A program made the translations under genes and the position numbers. The notes below the pieces were generated by a model. The model ran no database searches. It saw only the letters and a list, made by a program, of their open reading frames with translations, and was not told where the DNA came from. This document shows positions 1 through 8,466 of a DNA stretch of 64,000 nucleotides, in pieces. Source of the stretch: Treponema sp. UBA4377 (lineage in GTDB: Bacteria; Spirochaetota; Spirochaetia; Treponematales; Treponemataceae); contig DGRX01000029.1 in the NCBI GenBank assembly GCA_002391235.1, positions 52,955 to 116,954 of the forward strand, in the 5' to 3' direction. How positions within the stretch are numbered: the stretch's first letter is position 1; every line of letters starts with the position of its first letter.

Positions 1-142
1 CGGTGGGGCAGAACTGGCCGGTTTCTATAGAGCTGATTGTGTTGCGCGAAACGCCGACCATTTCCGCCAGGGCGCTTTGCGACAATTTTTTTTCTTGGCG
101 AATTTCCTTAAGATGGTTTTGCAACACAAGGTCTTCGTTCAT
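1..142 (-). CDS. XRE-family helix-turn-helix regulator, partial (runs off left edge)
   Basis: Reading leftwards from an ATG at 142-140 gives about 47 residues of a classical XRE/Cro-type helix-turn-helix: a basic stretch ending KKLSQSALAEMVGVSR, then NTISSIETG. The remainder lies outside the window. The ATG overlaps the stop codon of the upstream membrane protein gene (positions 139-142), so the two are translationally coupled. It is the last visible gene of a three-gene operon read from a promoter near 1178 that carries two palindromes. This protein is the obvious candidate to bind them (inference). The length resembles small regulators of the YozG type, but the end is not seen. Confidence 0.85.
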   Translation of the reverse strand, partial: MNEDLVLQNHLKEIRQEKKLSQSALAEMVGVSRNTISSIETGQFCPT

Positions 143-480
143 GCCTCGTTCCCCAAAAAGCGGCCGCTCAATTCAAAAATGTATACGACGATTAGCGACG
201 CTAAAATCGCAAGGTATCCGAGCGCCACAAAAAGTTCGTGCAGTTTTTTCATCTTGAAAAATTTCACGAAGAAGGCCACGCTCAACATTCCAAAAAAAAC
301 AATCCAAACTTGCGCGCTGACCTTGCGCGTCAAAATCCAGTTTATAGCGCTTACAAGGACGCAGAATCCAAAAGAGGCCAAGTACGCGACTTTTGCCGCT
401 GTCTTTTGAACTTCCAAATCCTCAATGTCGCGGCCTGCGTTTTCTCCTCGGCTTTTTTGCAAAATCTCTTCTTTAGTCAT
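139..480 (-). CDS. Small membrane protein next to an HTH regulator (DUF6442-like)
   Basis: A 113-residue protein. It begins MTKEEILQKSRGEN, a charged N-terminal helix, followed by three predicted membrane segments (about residues 31-50, 57-72 and 83-103). This arrangement resembles the DUF6442 family, which is commonly found beside XRE regulators; the family name is from memory. It starts 10 bp after the outer-membrane gene stop codon, with a good AGGAG site, and overlaps the downstream regulator by 4 bp. Its function is unknown. Co-transcription with an HTH protein suggests a role in sensing or in modulating that regulator, which is inference. Confidence 0.75.
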   Translation of the reverse strand: MTKEEILQKSRGENAGRDIEDLEVQKTAAKVAYLASFGFCVLVSAINWILTRKVSAQVWIVFFGMLSVAFFVKFFKMKKLHELFVALGYLAILASLIVVYIFELSGRFLGNEA

Positions 481-490
481 TTTTCTCCTC

Positions 491-1102
491 CTAAAAATAG
501 TAGCTTAAGTAAGGCGTCGCGCAAAGGCGGCGCGTGGAAAAATTTTTGTCCTTGGAAAAATCCGAAAGGTCTACGAGGACGGAAAGGCCGATTCTAAAAC
601 CATTTTCTTTGCTAAAGGCGTATTCGGCGCCGCATTCAAGCCCCGCGGCGAAAATGTCGCCTGAGTCAAATCTCTTTTGGCCGCTTGTCCAGCCTCCGCT
701 TGATTCGGAAACGCCTCCAAGCTTAAAGCTGAAGTTTGGCCCCGCGAAAATGCCAAAGCGGCCCGGAATGTTTTCGATTCCGGCAAACGTAAGCTTTAAA
801 AGCAGGGGAATGTCAACTGTCATAAAGGAGACTTTTGTCTTTCCCTTTTGGTCTGTAAAGGAAAAGCCGTTGTTGTGGTGGAATAAGGCTTTTAATTGCA
901 AGGCCGTTACTTGGTTGAAATTCCATTCCGCGGCCGCGCCGGCTCTAAAAGTCGGGATAAAGTCAAAGTCGGACTCAAGCCCGCCGGCTTTGACAAAGGC
1001 TGTGTTGATTCCGGCTCCGCCCTCGATTCCAAAATAAAATTTTTTGGCTGGCAAGGGCAAGGCCAAAAGCGCCAGAAAAACAAGCGCCAGGGATTTTTTC
1101 AT
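491..1102 (-). CDS. Outer-membrane beta-barrel protein (porin-family, OmpA-like small barrel)
   Basis: A 203-residue protein with a signal peptide (MKKSLALVFLALLALPLPAKK) followed by Gly/aromatic-rich alternating strands (FYFGIEGGAGINTAF, FRAGAAAEWNF, FGIFAGPNFSFKLGG). It ends in SYYF; a C-terminal Phe is the usual signal for the barrel assembly machinery. The size fits eight-stranded outer-membrane barrels of the PF13568 kind. I chose the ATG at 1102 rather than an in-frame start at 1141, because a strong GGAGGAAG ribosome site sits just before it and the signal peptide begins there. The upstream alternative lies within the operator. It is the first gene of the operator-controlled operon. 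Confidence 0.8.
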   Translation of the reverse strand: MKKSLALVFLALLALPLPAKKFYFGIEGGAGINTAFVKAGGLESDFDFIPTFRAGAAAEWNFNQVTALQLKALFHHNNGFSFTDQKGKTKVSFMTVDIPLLLKLTFAGIENIPGRFGIFAGPNFSFKLGGVSESSGGWTSGQKRFDSGDIFAAGLECGAEYAFSKENGFRIGLSVLVDLSDFSKDKNFSTRRLCATPYLSYYF

Positions 1103-1122
1103 AATTCTTCCTCCGTTAGCGT

Positions 1123-1178
1123 TGCCAAGTAAACTTGGCATACACGGCTAGAATAGCATTGCCAAGTAAACTTGTCAA
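1123..1178 (-). promoter_or_regulatory. Sigma-70 promoter overlapped by two palindromic operators
   Basis: On the minus strand there is TTGACA (1178-1173), a 17-bp spacer and TATTCT (1155-1150). Two near-identical palindromes overlap it: TGCCAAGT-AA-ACTTGGCA at 1123-1140, and the same with one mismatch (ACTTGTCA) at 1160-1177. Their centres are 37 bp apart. The upstream operator covers the -35 box, and the downstream one lies over the start of transcription. The arrangement implies repression by a dimeric regulator, plausibly the HTH protein at the end of the operon. Confidence 0.8.
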
Positions 1179-1377
1179 GCCTTTTTTGGCAACCGCATAA
1201 AAAAATAAACGCGGCTCCCCAGTCGCGCGCCGCTTTTCTTCTACATTTACTGTTGCGGCTTCAACCGCGAGTAAGGCCGTTCGATTCTCCCGAGAGCGTT
1301 TTTGTCTTGCTTATAATCCGTTTGCCTTGTCAATAGGCGCGGTTGAAATTTTGCGCGGCTTTTTATAGAATTGCCTC

Positions 1378-2160
1378 ATGCGACTTATTTTTATCCGCCA
1401 CGGCGACCCCGACTACGAACACGATTCCCTTACAAAGCAGGGCTTTAAGGAAGCCAAGCTTTTGGCCAAGCGCGTGGCCAAATGGAATGTCACGGACTTT
1501 TACGTTTCGCCCCTGGGCCGCGCGCAGGCGACGGCGAAAGTTTCGCTTGACTTGGTTGGAAGAAAGGCCAAGACGCTCGACTGGCTGCGCGAGTTTTACG
1601 TTCCGGTTGTTGACCCTGTCGACGGCCACAAGCGCATTCCCTGGGACTTGATGCCTTCCTACTATTTTTCCGAAAAAAAATTTTTGGACAGGGAAAAGTG
1701 GCTTGACACAAAGCTAATGAAGACAGGCCCCGTCGCCAAAAACTACAAGGAAGTTTGCGAGGGCCTTGACGCGCTCTTGGCCAAGTACCATTTTAAGCGC
1801 GACGGCTTTTTGTACAAGACCGACGGAAAAATCGCCAACCCAAACTTTGACCAAAAGACCTTTGTTCCCAACTACCACCTTTTGTCCAACAAGGACGAAT
1901 ACGACCAAAGGACAATCGTTTGCTTTTGCCACTTGGGAGTGATGTTCGCGGCGATAAGCCATTTGGTCGGCTGCTCGCCTTTGATTTTGTGGCAAGGTTT
2001 TTTTGTCGCGCCAACGTCGGTTACGGTTTTGAACAGCGAGGAGCGCGAGCGGGGCAGGGCGGTCTTTAGGGTGGAACGCTTGGGCGACACGCGGCACTTG
2101 GGAAAAAGCCAGCGCATTTCTTCAAGCGGCTACTACGCGCCGGTTTTGCAAGAGCTTTAG
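1378..2160 (+). CDS. Histidine phosphatase family protein (phosphoglycerate-mutase-like)
   Basis: A 260-residue protein that opens MRLIFIRHGDPDYE. The RHG triad at residues 7-9 carries the phospho-accepting His of the histidine phosphatase superfamily. The second conserved His lies in FCHLGVMFA near residue 181. The substrate is not predictable; the central part (about residues 90-170) is longer than in small alpha-ribazole-phosphatase-type members. It is monocistronic. There is no Shine-Dalgarno site. A TATAGA box at 1364-1369 lies only 8 nt before the ATG, suggesting a leaderless mRNA. The 197 bp between the operator region (ends 1178) and this gene hold nothing else recognisable apart from a short GCGG/CCGC hairpin. 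Confidence 0.8.
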   Translation: MRLIFIRHGDPDYEHDSLTKQGFKEAKLLAKRVAKWNVTDFYVSPLGRAQATAKVSLDLVGRKAKTLDWLREFYVPVVDPVDGHKRIPWDLMPSYYFSEKKFLDREKWLDTKLMKTGPVAKNYKEVCEGLDALLAKYHFKRDGFLYKTDGKIANPNFDQKTFVPNYHLLSNKDEYDQRTIVCFCHLGVMFAAISHLVGCSPLILWQGFFVAPTSVTVLNSEERERGRAVFRVERLGDTRHLGKSQRISSSGYYAPVLQEL

Positions 2161-2233
2161 CGGAAAGATAAAACAAGAACGGCCCGCCGACTAGCGGCAA
2201 AAAAAAACGGCAGCAAGCCAAAGATTGCTTGCT

Positions 2234-2280
2234 AGCCGCATAAGCCGCAACATTCGCGCTTGCAAAAGGCTCGCGCGAAC
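2234..2280 (+). repeat. Interspersed 47-bp repeat, copy 1
   Basis: This segment begins AGCCGCATAAGC and contains GCAAAAGGCTCGCGCG. It matches 25674-25720 on the opposite strand at about 40 of 47 positions by hand alignment. It lies between two convergent genes. Function unknown. A weaker relative is seen near 58815. Confidence 0.6.
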
Positions 2281-2291
2281 AGCGGTATTTC

Positions 2292-3791
2292 CTACTTACA
2301 GAATTCTTTCTTCAAGAAGTCCAAGTCCAGTTCTGGGTAAAGAACGTGGGCGCTTAGCAAGGCGTTGACGCGCTCTTTGGCTTTGGCCTGAACCGAAGCG
2401 TCAAGGTCGATTTTTCCCTTGGCTGGCTTTCCGTCCTTTGTAAGGCCGGGCTTGGTTCCCTTAAGCACAAAGTCGATGATGGAGGCGACTTCGGCCATGT
2501 CCTTTTCGTTCATGCCAAGAGTCGTAAGGCCCGGAGTTCCGATGCGGATTCCGCTGGTCCACCAGGCGCCGTTTTTGTCGTAGGGAAGCGCGTTGGCGTT
2601 GGCAGTCACTCCGCACTGGAAGAGCGCGGCTTCCGCCTGCTTTCCTGTAAGGCCGTAAGTTGTCACGTCAACCAGCATAAGGTGGTCTTCGGTTCCGCCT
2701 GTCTGCAAGACCATTCCCAAATCAGCGCAAGACTTGGCGAGCGCCTGCGCGTTCTTGACGACCTGAGAGGCCCAGTCGCGGTAGGCCTGAGTGTTGGCTT
2801 CCTTAAGCGCGATTGCTTTGGCCGCCATGACGTGTCCGAGCGGGCCGCCCAAAACCATCGGGCATCCCTTGTTGACATAGTCGGCGTATTCCTTTTTGCA
2901 AAGAATGATCGAGCCGCGGGGGCCGCGCAACGTCTTGTGGGTTGTAGTCGTTACGACGTCGGCCCATTTTACAGGGTCGTTGTCGCCTGTCCAAACTTTT
3001 CCGGCGACGAGGCCGGCAAAGTGAGCCATGTCAACCATCAATGTTGCGCCGCACTTGTCGGCGATCGCGCGGAATCTTTTAAAGTCTATCTTTCTTGGGT
3101 AGGCGGAAAAGCCTGTGAGCAAAATCAAGGGCTTGACTTCCATCGCCTGCTTTTCAATCGCGTCGTAGTCCAAAAGGCCGGTCTCTTTGTCAACGCCGTA
3201 GGGATGGCTTTCGAACATGCGGGCGCTGACGTTCATTCGGTAGCCGTGAGTCAAGTGGCCGCCGCAAGAGTAGTCCAAGCCCATCAATTTTTGGTTTCCG
3301 AACTTTTTGCGCAATTCGTCAAACTGGGCGTCGGTAAGGTCGGCCAAAGATTTTACGCCAAGCTCCTCCAATGTGGGAGTCTCGATTTTCTTTGAAAGAA
3401 TCGCCCAGTAGGCCACGAGGTTCGCGTCCGCGCCTGAGTGGGGCTGAACGTAGGCGTAGTCCGCGCCAAAAAGCTTTTCGGCCTCGCGGGCGGCGGCGTT
3501 TTCAACCGCGTCTATGTTCACGCAGCCGCCGTAGTAGCGGTGCTCGGGATAGCCTTCGGCGTACTTGTCGGTCAGCAAGTTTCCCATCGCGGCCTGAACG
3601 TTGAGCGAGCAGTAGTTTTCGCTCGCGACCAACTTAAGGTGGCTGCGCTGGTTTTCCAATTCGTTGACGATAGAGGCTGCGATTTCTGGCCCCACGGCGG
3701 CGACTTGCTGCAAGTTGGCCACATAGGCGCACATGGCGGCGTTGGGCTTTCCGTTTGACTTGGCAAGGTAGTTTTCCAAAGGCGTGGACAT
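2292..3791 (-). CDS. glyA: Serine hydroxymethyltransferase
   Basis: A 499-residue PLP enzyme interconverting serine and glycine with tetrahydrofolate, the main one-carbon entry point. Family signatures include YAEGYPEHRYYGG near residue 77, the HSGADAN segment that contacts PLP, DMAHFAGLVAG, and the PLP-lysine motif TTTTHKTLRGPRG. It is longer than typical bacterial GlyA (about 415-430), as is usual for spirochaete forms with internal insertions. An AGGAGAAT ribosome site supports the ATG at 3791. It is divergent from the formate dehydrogenase operon, which also feeds one-carbon metabolism if run towards formate (inference). Confidence 0.96.
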   Translation of the reverse strand: MSTPLENYLAKSNGKPNAAMCAYVANLQQVAAVGPEIAASIVNELENQRSHLKLVASENYCSLNVQAAMGNLLTDKYAEGYPEHRYYGGCVNIDAVENAAAREAEKLFGADYAYVQPHSGADANLVAYWAILSKKIETPTLEELGVKSLADLTDAQFDELRKKFGNQKLMGLDYSCGGHLTHGYRMNVSARMFESHPYGVDKETGLLDYDAIEKQAMEVKPLILLTGFSAYPRKIDFKRFRAIADKCGATLMVDMAHFAGLVAGKVWTGDNDPVKWADVVTTTTHKTLRGPRGSIILCKKEYADYVNKGCPMVLGGPLGHVMAAKAIALKEANTQAYRDWASQVVKNAQALAKSCADLGMVLQTGGTEDHLMLVDVTTYGLTGKQAEAALFQCGVTANANALPYDKNGAWWTSGIRIGTPGLTTLGMNEKDMAEVASIIDFVLKGTKPGLTKDGKPAKGKIDLDASVQAKAKERVNALLSAHVLYPELDLDFLKKEFCK

Positions 3792-3839
3792 AGATTCTCC
3801 TTATGCGGCGGGCTGGCCGCGTTTTATATATTTTAAAAA

Positions 3840-3868
3840 AGTTTAGTGAAATTTAAGACTTTTTTCAA
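3840..3868 (-). promoter_or_regulatory. glyA promoter
   Basis: On the minus strand TTGAAA (3868-3863), a 17-bp spacer and TAAACT (3845-3840) lie about 50 bp upstream of the glyA ATG. I saw no convincing riboswitch in the leader. Confidence 0.5.
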
Positions 3869-3912
3869 GCGCCGTCCGCCCATGTTCCACTAGAAAATTA
3901 AAAAAAAAGGTG

Positions 3913-3918
3913 TATAAT
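3913..3918 (+). promoter_or_regulatory. Perfect -10 box (TATAAT) before the formate dehydrogenase operon
   Basis: TATAAT at 3913-3918 has no good -35 box at 17 bp. Because it overlaps the first in-frame ATG (3917), translation must begin further downstream. This favours the ATG at 3953. Confidence 0.5.
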
Positions 3919-3952
3919 GATTCTCATGAAACGTCTTGCAAAAAAAGGAAAC

Positions 3953-5758
3953 ATGAATGCCAGAATGAGCGTCGCGCTTAACAAATTTAAGTCTCGATTG
4001 ACTTCCTATCCGCCGGGAATGTGTCCTCTTGTCCTTTACCGCTCGATTTTGCAAATGTCGATGAACCAAAGTTGCGGAAAATGCGTTCCTTGCCGTGACG
4101 GACTTTATGAGGTTGATAGGTTGTTCGGAGCGATTTTGCGTGGCGAAGGCACTCAAGAAATTTTGGACAAGATGGAGTCCTTGTGCAAGATGATCGCTCA
4201 AACTTCGGATTGCGCCGTGGGCGTCGTCGCGGCGAATACTGTTTTGGACAGCCTGGTTGAATTTCCCGACGAGTATCAAAGCCATGTTCAAAACCGGCGT
4301 TGCGTGGAAAATAAAATTCAAACCATTCCTTGCGTGACGATGTGTCCCGCCCATGTAAATGTTCCCGGCTATATAGCGCTTGTAAAAGAAAGGCGTTGGG
4401 CTGACGCGATAAATTTGATTCGCGACAAAAATCCTTTTCCAACTTCGTGCGCGATGGTTTGCGAGCATCCTTGCGAGAGCAGATGCCGCCGTTCGATAAT
4501 CGACGAGGCGATAAATATTCGAGGATTAAAAAAATTCGCGGTTGATCAGATGAGCGCTCGCGACGTGGCCCTTCCTAAAGCGAACGTAAAGACAGGAAAA
4601 AAGATTGCGATTGTGGGCGGCGGCCCTTCTGGCTTGACATGCGCCTATTTTTTGGCGCTGATGGGACACAAGGCCGTTGTGTTTGACGAGCGCGAAAAGT
4701 TGGGCGGCATGCTTCGATACGGAATTCCGGCATACCGCCTTCCAAAGGAAAAATTGGACGACGACATTCAAAGCTTGCTGAAGGCGGGCGACATCGAGAT
4801 AAAAGTTGGAACAAAAGTGGGCCGTGACGTTCAACTTGAAGATTTAAAGAAAAATTACGACGCGCTTTATTTAGGAATCGGAGCGCAAATCGGAAACAGG
4901 ATGCCAATTGAAAACGCGGATTGCAGCAATGTTGTTCCGGCCGCGGATTTTTTGCAAAGAGTTGCCAAGGGCGAAAAAATCGATTTGACGGGAAAGCGGG
5001 TTGTCTTGATTGGCGGAGGAAATGTGGCGATGGACGCGGCTAGAACGGCCGCCAGATTGAACGCCCAAACGATTCATGTTTTTACAAGAAAGAGAGACGA
5101 TATGACGGCGCTTTCCAGCGAGATTAGAAGCGCGATGCAAGAGGGTGTGCGTTTTAGGACGCTGCTCAGCTTTTTAAACATCGAGGCTGACAAAGAAACG
5201 GGCCTTGCCGTCGCGGTGTGGCTTCAACCGCAAATTTTGGGCCCTTACGACAAGAACGGCCTTATGACCACAGAACATTCCAGCTCTTATCCTTATCGTT
5301 TTAAGTGCGACCTTTTGATTTTAGGCGTTGGTCAAAGAAGCGACACTGAGGTTTTTGAGGCGGACGGCATTCCTGTGGAACGCGGAAGGATTGTCGCTGA
5401 CGAGGCTTGCCAAGTGAACGGCGCGGAAGGAATTTTTTCTGGCGGAGATTGCGTCACCGGCCCTTCTACCGCCATCAACGCGATAGCGGCCGGACAAGTG
5501 GCAGCTTATAACATTGACGAATACTTGGGTTACAGCCATAAGGTTGAATGCTCGATAAAAGTTCCGGGCGCGCTTCCTAATGTTTGCGTTCCTACAGGCC
5601 GCGCCGTGATAGAAGAGCGCGACCCTTTTGATCGGGTCCAAGACTTTGAGCATGTCGAAGTTCCTATGACAGAAGAAGAGGGCTTTAGGGAATCGTCGCG
5701 CTGTTTAAGGTGCGACCATTTTGGCTGCGGTTCCATGCCTGGAGGATGGGGAGAATGA
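3953..5758 (+). CDS. NuoF-C / GltD-type flavin electron-transfer subunit of formate dehydrogenase
   Basis: A 601-residue protein. Residues about 35-90 match the C-terminal 4Fe-4S domain of NuoF (SCGKCVPCRDG, Cys 41/44/47, then Cys87). The FMN/NADH-binding part of NuoF is absent. From about residue 125 it is a GltD-like module: a Cys-rich 4Fe-4S domain (CVTMCPAHVNVPGY, CAMVCEHPCESRC), the FAD site IVGGGPSG at 220-227, a second dinucleotide fold (LIGGGNVAMDAA), and a final CLRCDHFGCG. It most likely moves electrons between NAD(P)H and FdhA. Start 3953 is preferred (AAGGAA site; the upstream ATG lies in the -10 box). It overlaps fdhA by 4 bp. Confidence 0.85.
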   Translation: MNARMSVALNKFKSRLTSYPPGMCPLVLYRSILQMSMNQSCGKCVPCRDGLYEVDRLFGAILRGEGTQEILDKMESLCKMIAQTSDCAVGVVAANTVLDSLVEFPDEYQSHVQNRRCVENKIQTIPCVTMCPAHVNVPGYIALVKERRWADAINLIRDKNPFPTSCAMVCEHPCESRCRRSIIDEAINIRGLKKFAVDQMSARDVALPKANVKTGKKIAIVGGGPSGLTCAYFLALMGHKAVVFDEREKLGGMLRYGIPAYRLPKEKLDDDIQSLLKAGDIEIKVGTKVGRDVQLEDLKKNYDALYLGIGAQIGNRMPIENADCSNVVPAADFLQRVAKGEKIDLTGKRVVLIGGGNVAMDAARTAARLNAQTIHVFTRKRDDMTALSSEIRSAMQEGVRFRTLLSFLNIEADKETGLAVAVWLQPQILGPYDKNGLMTTEHSSSYPYRFKCDLLILGVGQRSDTEVFEADGIPVERGRIVADEACQVNGAEGIFSGGDCVTGPSTAINAIAAGQVAAYNIDEYLGYSHKVECSIKVPGALPNVCVPTGRAVIEERDPFDRVQDFEHVEVPMTEEEGFRESSRCLRCDHFGCGSMPGGWGE

Positions 5759-8466
5759 TTTCTTTAAAGATAAACGAAAAGGAAATTTCAGTTTCGGAAG
5801 GAACTACTATTCTTGAGGCGGCGCGGCAAAACGGAATCGACATTCCCACTCTTTGTTATTTGAAAGGTGTGAGTCAAATAGGTTCCTGCCGCCTGTGTGT
5901 TGTTGAAATTCAGGGCCTTGATCATTTTGTCGCCGCCTGCAAAACGCAAGTTAAGCAGGGCGATGTCGTTGTGACTGAATCCGAAAAGCTTGATTCTTAC
6001 AGAAGGGAAACGCTAAAGCTTATCCTTTCAAACCATGTAGTGGACTGCATGAACTGCGTGGAAAACGGAGCCTGCCGCCTGCAATTTTTGTGCAATAAGT
6101 TTGGCGTTCAAAATTCCGAATATCACGGCTCACGGACAAAACTTTTTGACAAGTTTCCTGTTTTGGACTCGCATCCATACATTTTTTATGACCCTTCAAA
6201 GTGCGTTCATTGTCAACGTTGCATAAACGCCTGCGCGTCCTCCGCGGGAAACCACACGCTGAAAAGCGGGCGTAACGGCGTGTTTCATTTGGTGGAGGCT
6301 CCGTTTGGAAATGACTGGAAAAATTCTGCTTGCGAGTCGTGCGGCAATTGCGCGGCTTCCTGTCCGACAGGGGCGCTTTCTTTAAAGCGGAAAAAAAATT
6401 ACCGCGAGTGGGAAGTCAAAAAAGTTTTGACCACATGTCCTCACTGCGCCACAGGCTGTCAGTTCTATCTTGTGGTAAAAGAGAATCGCATTGTAAATGT
6501 TGAGGCCGCTGACGGCCCTTCAAACCATGGGCTTTTATGCGTAAAGGGACGGTCTGGAAGCTTTGACTTTATTTTTTCGGAGGATAGAATAAAAAAGCCT
6601 CTCATAAAGAATAAGAAAACCGGCGAGTTTGAGGAAGTCTCTTGGGAAACGGCCATTTCATACACGGCAAAAAAATTTATGGAACTCAAAGAAAAATACG
6701 GTCCTGACTCGCTTGCGGCCTTTGCGTGCTCTCGCAGCGCCAATGAAGACATTTATATGGTTCAAAAAATGGCGCGTGTTTGTTTTGGAACAAACAACAC
6801 TGACAACTGCGCTCGCGTATGCCATTCCGCGACTGTCGCGGGGCTCGCAAAGACTCTGGGAAGCGGCGCCATGACAAATCCCATTTACGACATCACTCAC
6901 GACGTTGATTGCATAATGCTTGTGGGCTCCAATCCTGAAGAGGCGCATCCTGTGGTCGGAATGCAAATACGGCAGGCGGTTGAAAAAGGAACGCGCCTTA
7001 TTGTTGTAGATCCCCGCGACATAGGGCTTGCAAAAAAGGCTGACATTCATCTAAAGTTGCGCCCGGGAACTAATGTCGCTTTTGCCAACGGAATGATGAA
7101 TGTGATGATAGAAGAAAACCTTGTTGACAAAAAATTCATCGACGAATTTACCGAAGGCTACGAGGATTTAAAAAAACTTGTGGCGGACTATACTCCTCAA
7201 AAAGTCGCGGAGATTTGCCATGTTGATCCTGACAAGTTGCGCGAGGCGGCTAGAATGTATGCCACGGCCAAGAAGGCGCCCATCATTTATTGCCTTGGCG
7301 TTACGGAACATTCAAGCGGAACTGAAGGTGTTATGTGCATGTCAAATATGGCGCTCCTTTGCGGAAAGCTTGGAAAGGAAGGCTGCGGCGTAAATCCCCT
7401 TCGCGGACAAAACAATGTGCAAGGCGCCTGCGACATGGGAGCCTTGCCAACCGACTATCCCGGATATCAAAAGGTTTCCGACGAGAATGTTCGAAAAAAA
7501 TTTGAGAAGGCTTGGGGCGTTCCGCTCAATCCCAAGCCCGGTTTGATGGCTACCGATGTTTTTCCTGCCGCGATAGACGGAAAAATAAAGGGCCTTTACA
7601 TTTGCGGAGAAGATCCTGTGGTTTCCGATCCTGACAGGGCGCATGTAATAAAAGCCTTGGAAAGCCTTGATTTTTTTGTCGTCCAAGATTTATTTATGAC
7701 AAAAACCGCGCGCTACGCCGATGTGATTCTTCCTGCGTTAAGCTACGCGGAAAAGGAAGGAACTTTTACAAACACCGAACGGCGCGTCCAGCGCATTAGA
7801 AAGGCTGTTGCTGTGGAAGGTCAAATGCGATCCGACATTGACATTATTATTGATTTGATGAACGCCATGGGCTACCAGCAGCCGCGTTTGACGGCTTCTC
7901 AAATTATGGACGAGATCGCGTCGCTCACGCCTAGCATGGCTGGCATTTCTTACGAGCGCCTTGATTCAGGTCAAAGCTTGCAGTGGCCTTGCAAAGACAA
8001 GGAAAGTCTAGGAACTCCAATTATGCATGTCGGAAAGCCTGCGCGCGGAAAGGCTCTTTTGTATCCCGCTTCTTACAAGGCGAGCGCCGAACTTCCTGAC
8101 GAAGAGTATCCTTTGTTTCTTACTACAGGAAGAGTCCTTTACCAATATAACGCCGCGGCTATGACAAGCCGCTCGTCTGGATTGAACGAAATTTTGGACG
8201 AAGGCTTTATCGAGGTGAACTATAAAGACGCTCAAAAACTTGGATTTAAAGACGGCGAACGAATCAGCGTAAAAAGCAGGCGCGGCTCCATTACGGCTAC
8301 GGCGCGAGTTGGAAAAAAAGTTTCGGAAGGCGAAACATGGATGCCGTTTCATTTTCCAGACTCGCCTGTAAATGTTTTGACAAACGCCGCCCTTGACGAT
8401 TTTGCAAGGATTCCTGAGTACAAGGTTTGCGCTGTTCGCTTGGAGAAAATTTGCAATGGAAATTGA
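5755..8466 (+). CDS. fdhA: Formate dehydrogenase catalytic subunit, cysteine type
   Basis: A 903-residue molybdopterin oxidoreductase catalysing formate/CO2 interconversion. Domains in order: a 2Fe-2S ferredoxin (Cys 34/45/48/62), a His-Cys 4Fe-4S site (His94, Cys 98/101/107), two 4Fe-4S clusters (Cys 150-160 and 193-203), and the bis-MGD catalytic domain with its own 4Fe-4S (Cys 228/231/235/262). The active-site segment reads NCARVCHSAT. Cys356 (TGC at 6820-6822) stands where many relatives have selenocysteine. A molydop-binding C-terminal domain closes the protein. The start overlaps the upstream stop (ATGA at 5755). The N-terminal cluster set is typical of NAD-linked cytoplasmic enzymes. 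Confidence 0.93.
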   Translation: MISLKINEKEISVSEGTTILEAARQNGIDIPTLCYLKGVSQIGSCRLCVVEIQGLDHFVAACKTQVKQGDVVVTESEKLDSYRRETLKLILSNHVVDCMNCVENGACRLQFLCNKFGVQNSEYHGSRTKLFDKFPVLDSHPYIFYDPSKCVHCQRCINACASSAGNHTLKSGRNGVFHLVEAPFGNDWKNSACESCGNCAASCPTGALSLKRKKNYREWEVKKVLTTCPHCATGCQFYLVVKENRIVNVEAADGPSNHGLLCVKGRSGSFDFIFSEDRIKKPLIKNKKTGEFEEVSWETAISYTAKKFMELKEKYGPDSLAAFACSRSANEDIYMVQKMARVCFGTNNTDNCARVCHSATVAGLAKTLGSGAMTNPIYDITHDVDCIMLVGSNPEEAHPVVGMQIRQAVEKGTRLIVVDPRDIGLAKKADIHLKLRPGTNVAFANGMMNVMIEENLVDKKFIDEFTEGYEDLKKLVADYTPQKVAEICHVDPDKLREAARMYATAKKAPIIYCLGVTEHSSGTEGVMCMSNMALLCGKLGKEGCGVNPLRGQNNVQGACDMGALPTDYPGYQKVSDENVRKKFEKAWGVPLNPKPGLMATDVFPAAIDGKIKGLYICGEDPVVSDPDRAHVIKALESLDFFVVQDLFMTKTARYADVILPALSYAEKEGTFTNTERRVQRIRKAVAVEGQMRSDIDIIIDLMNAMGYQQPRLTASQIMDEIASLTPSMAGISYERLDSGQSLQWPCKDKESLGTPIMHVGKPARGKALLYPASYKASAELPDEEYPLFLTTGRVLYQYNAAAMTSRSSGLNEILDEGFIEVNYKDAQKLGFKDGERISVKSRRGSITATARVGKKVSEGETWMPFHFPDSPVNVLTNAALDDFARIPEYKVCAVRLEKICNGN

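Noticed and set aside
2682..3395. Long open frame antisense to glyA (and similar frames antisense to fusA, pgeF and the M16 gene)
   Set aside because: High-GC third positions on one strand create open antisense frames. No ribosome site, promoter or protein-like pattern was seen, and the sense genes are unmistakable.
3792..3900. Possible folate or glycine riboswitch upstream of glyA
   Set aside because: The leader lacks the conserved core of either class. Only a short GC palindrome is present.
6820..6822. Selenocysteine codon and SECIS element in fdhA
   Set aside because: The codon is TGC and the frame has no internal TGA.
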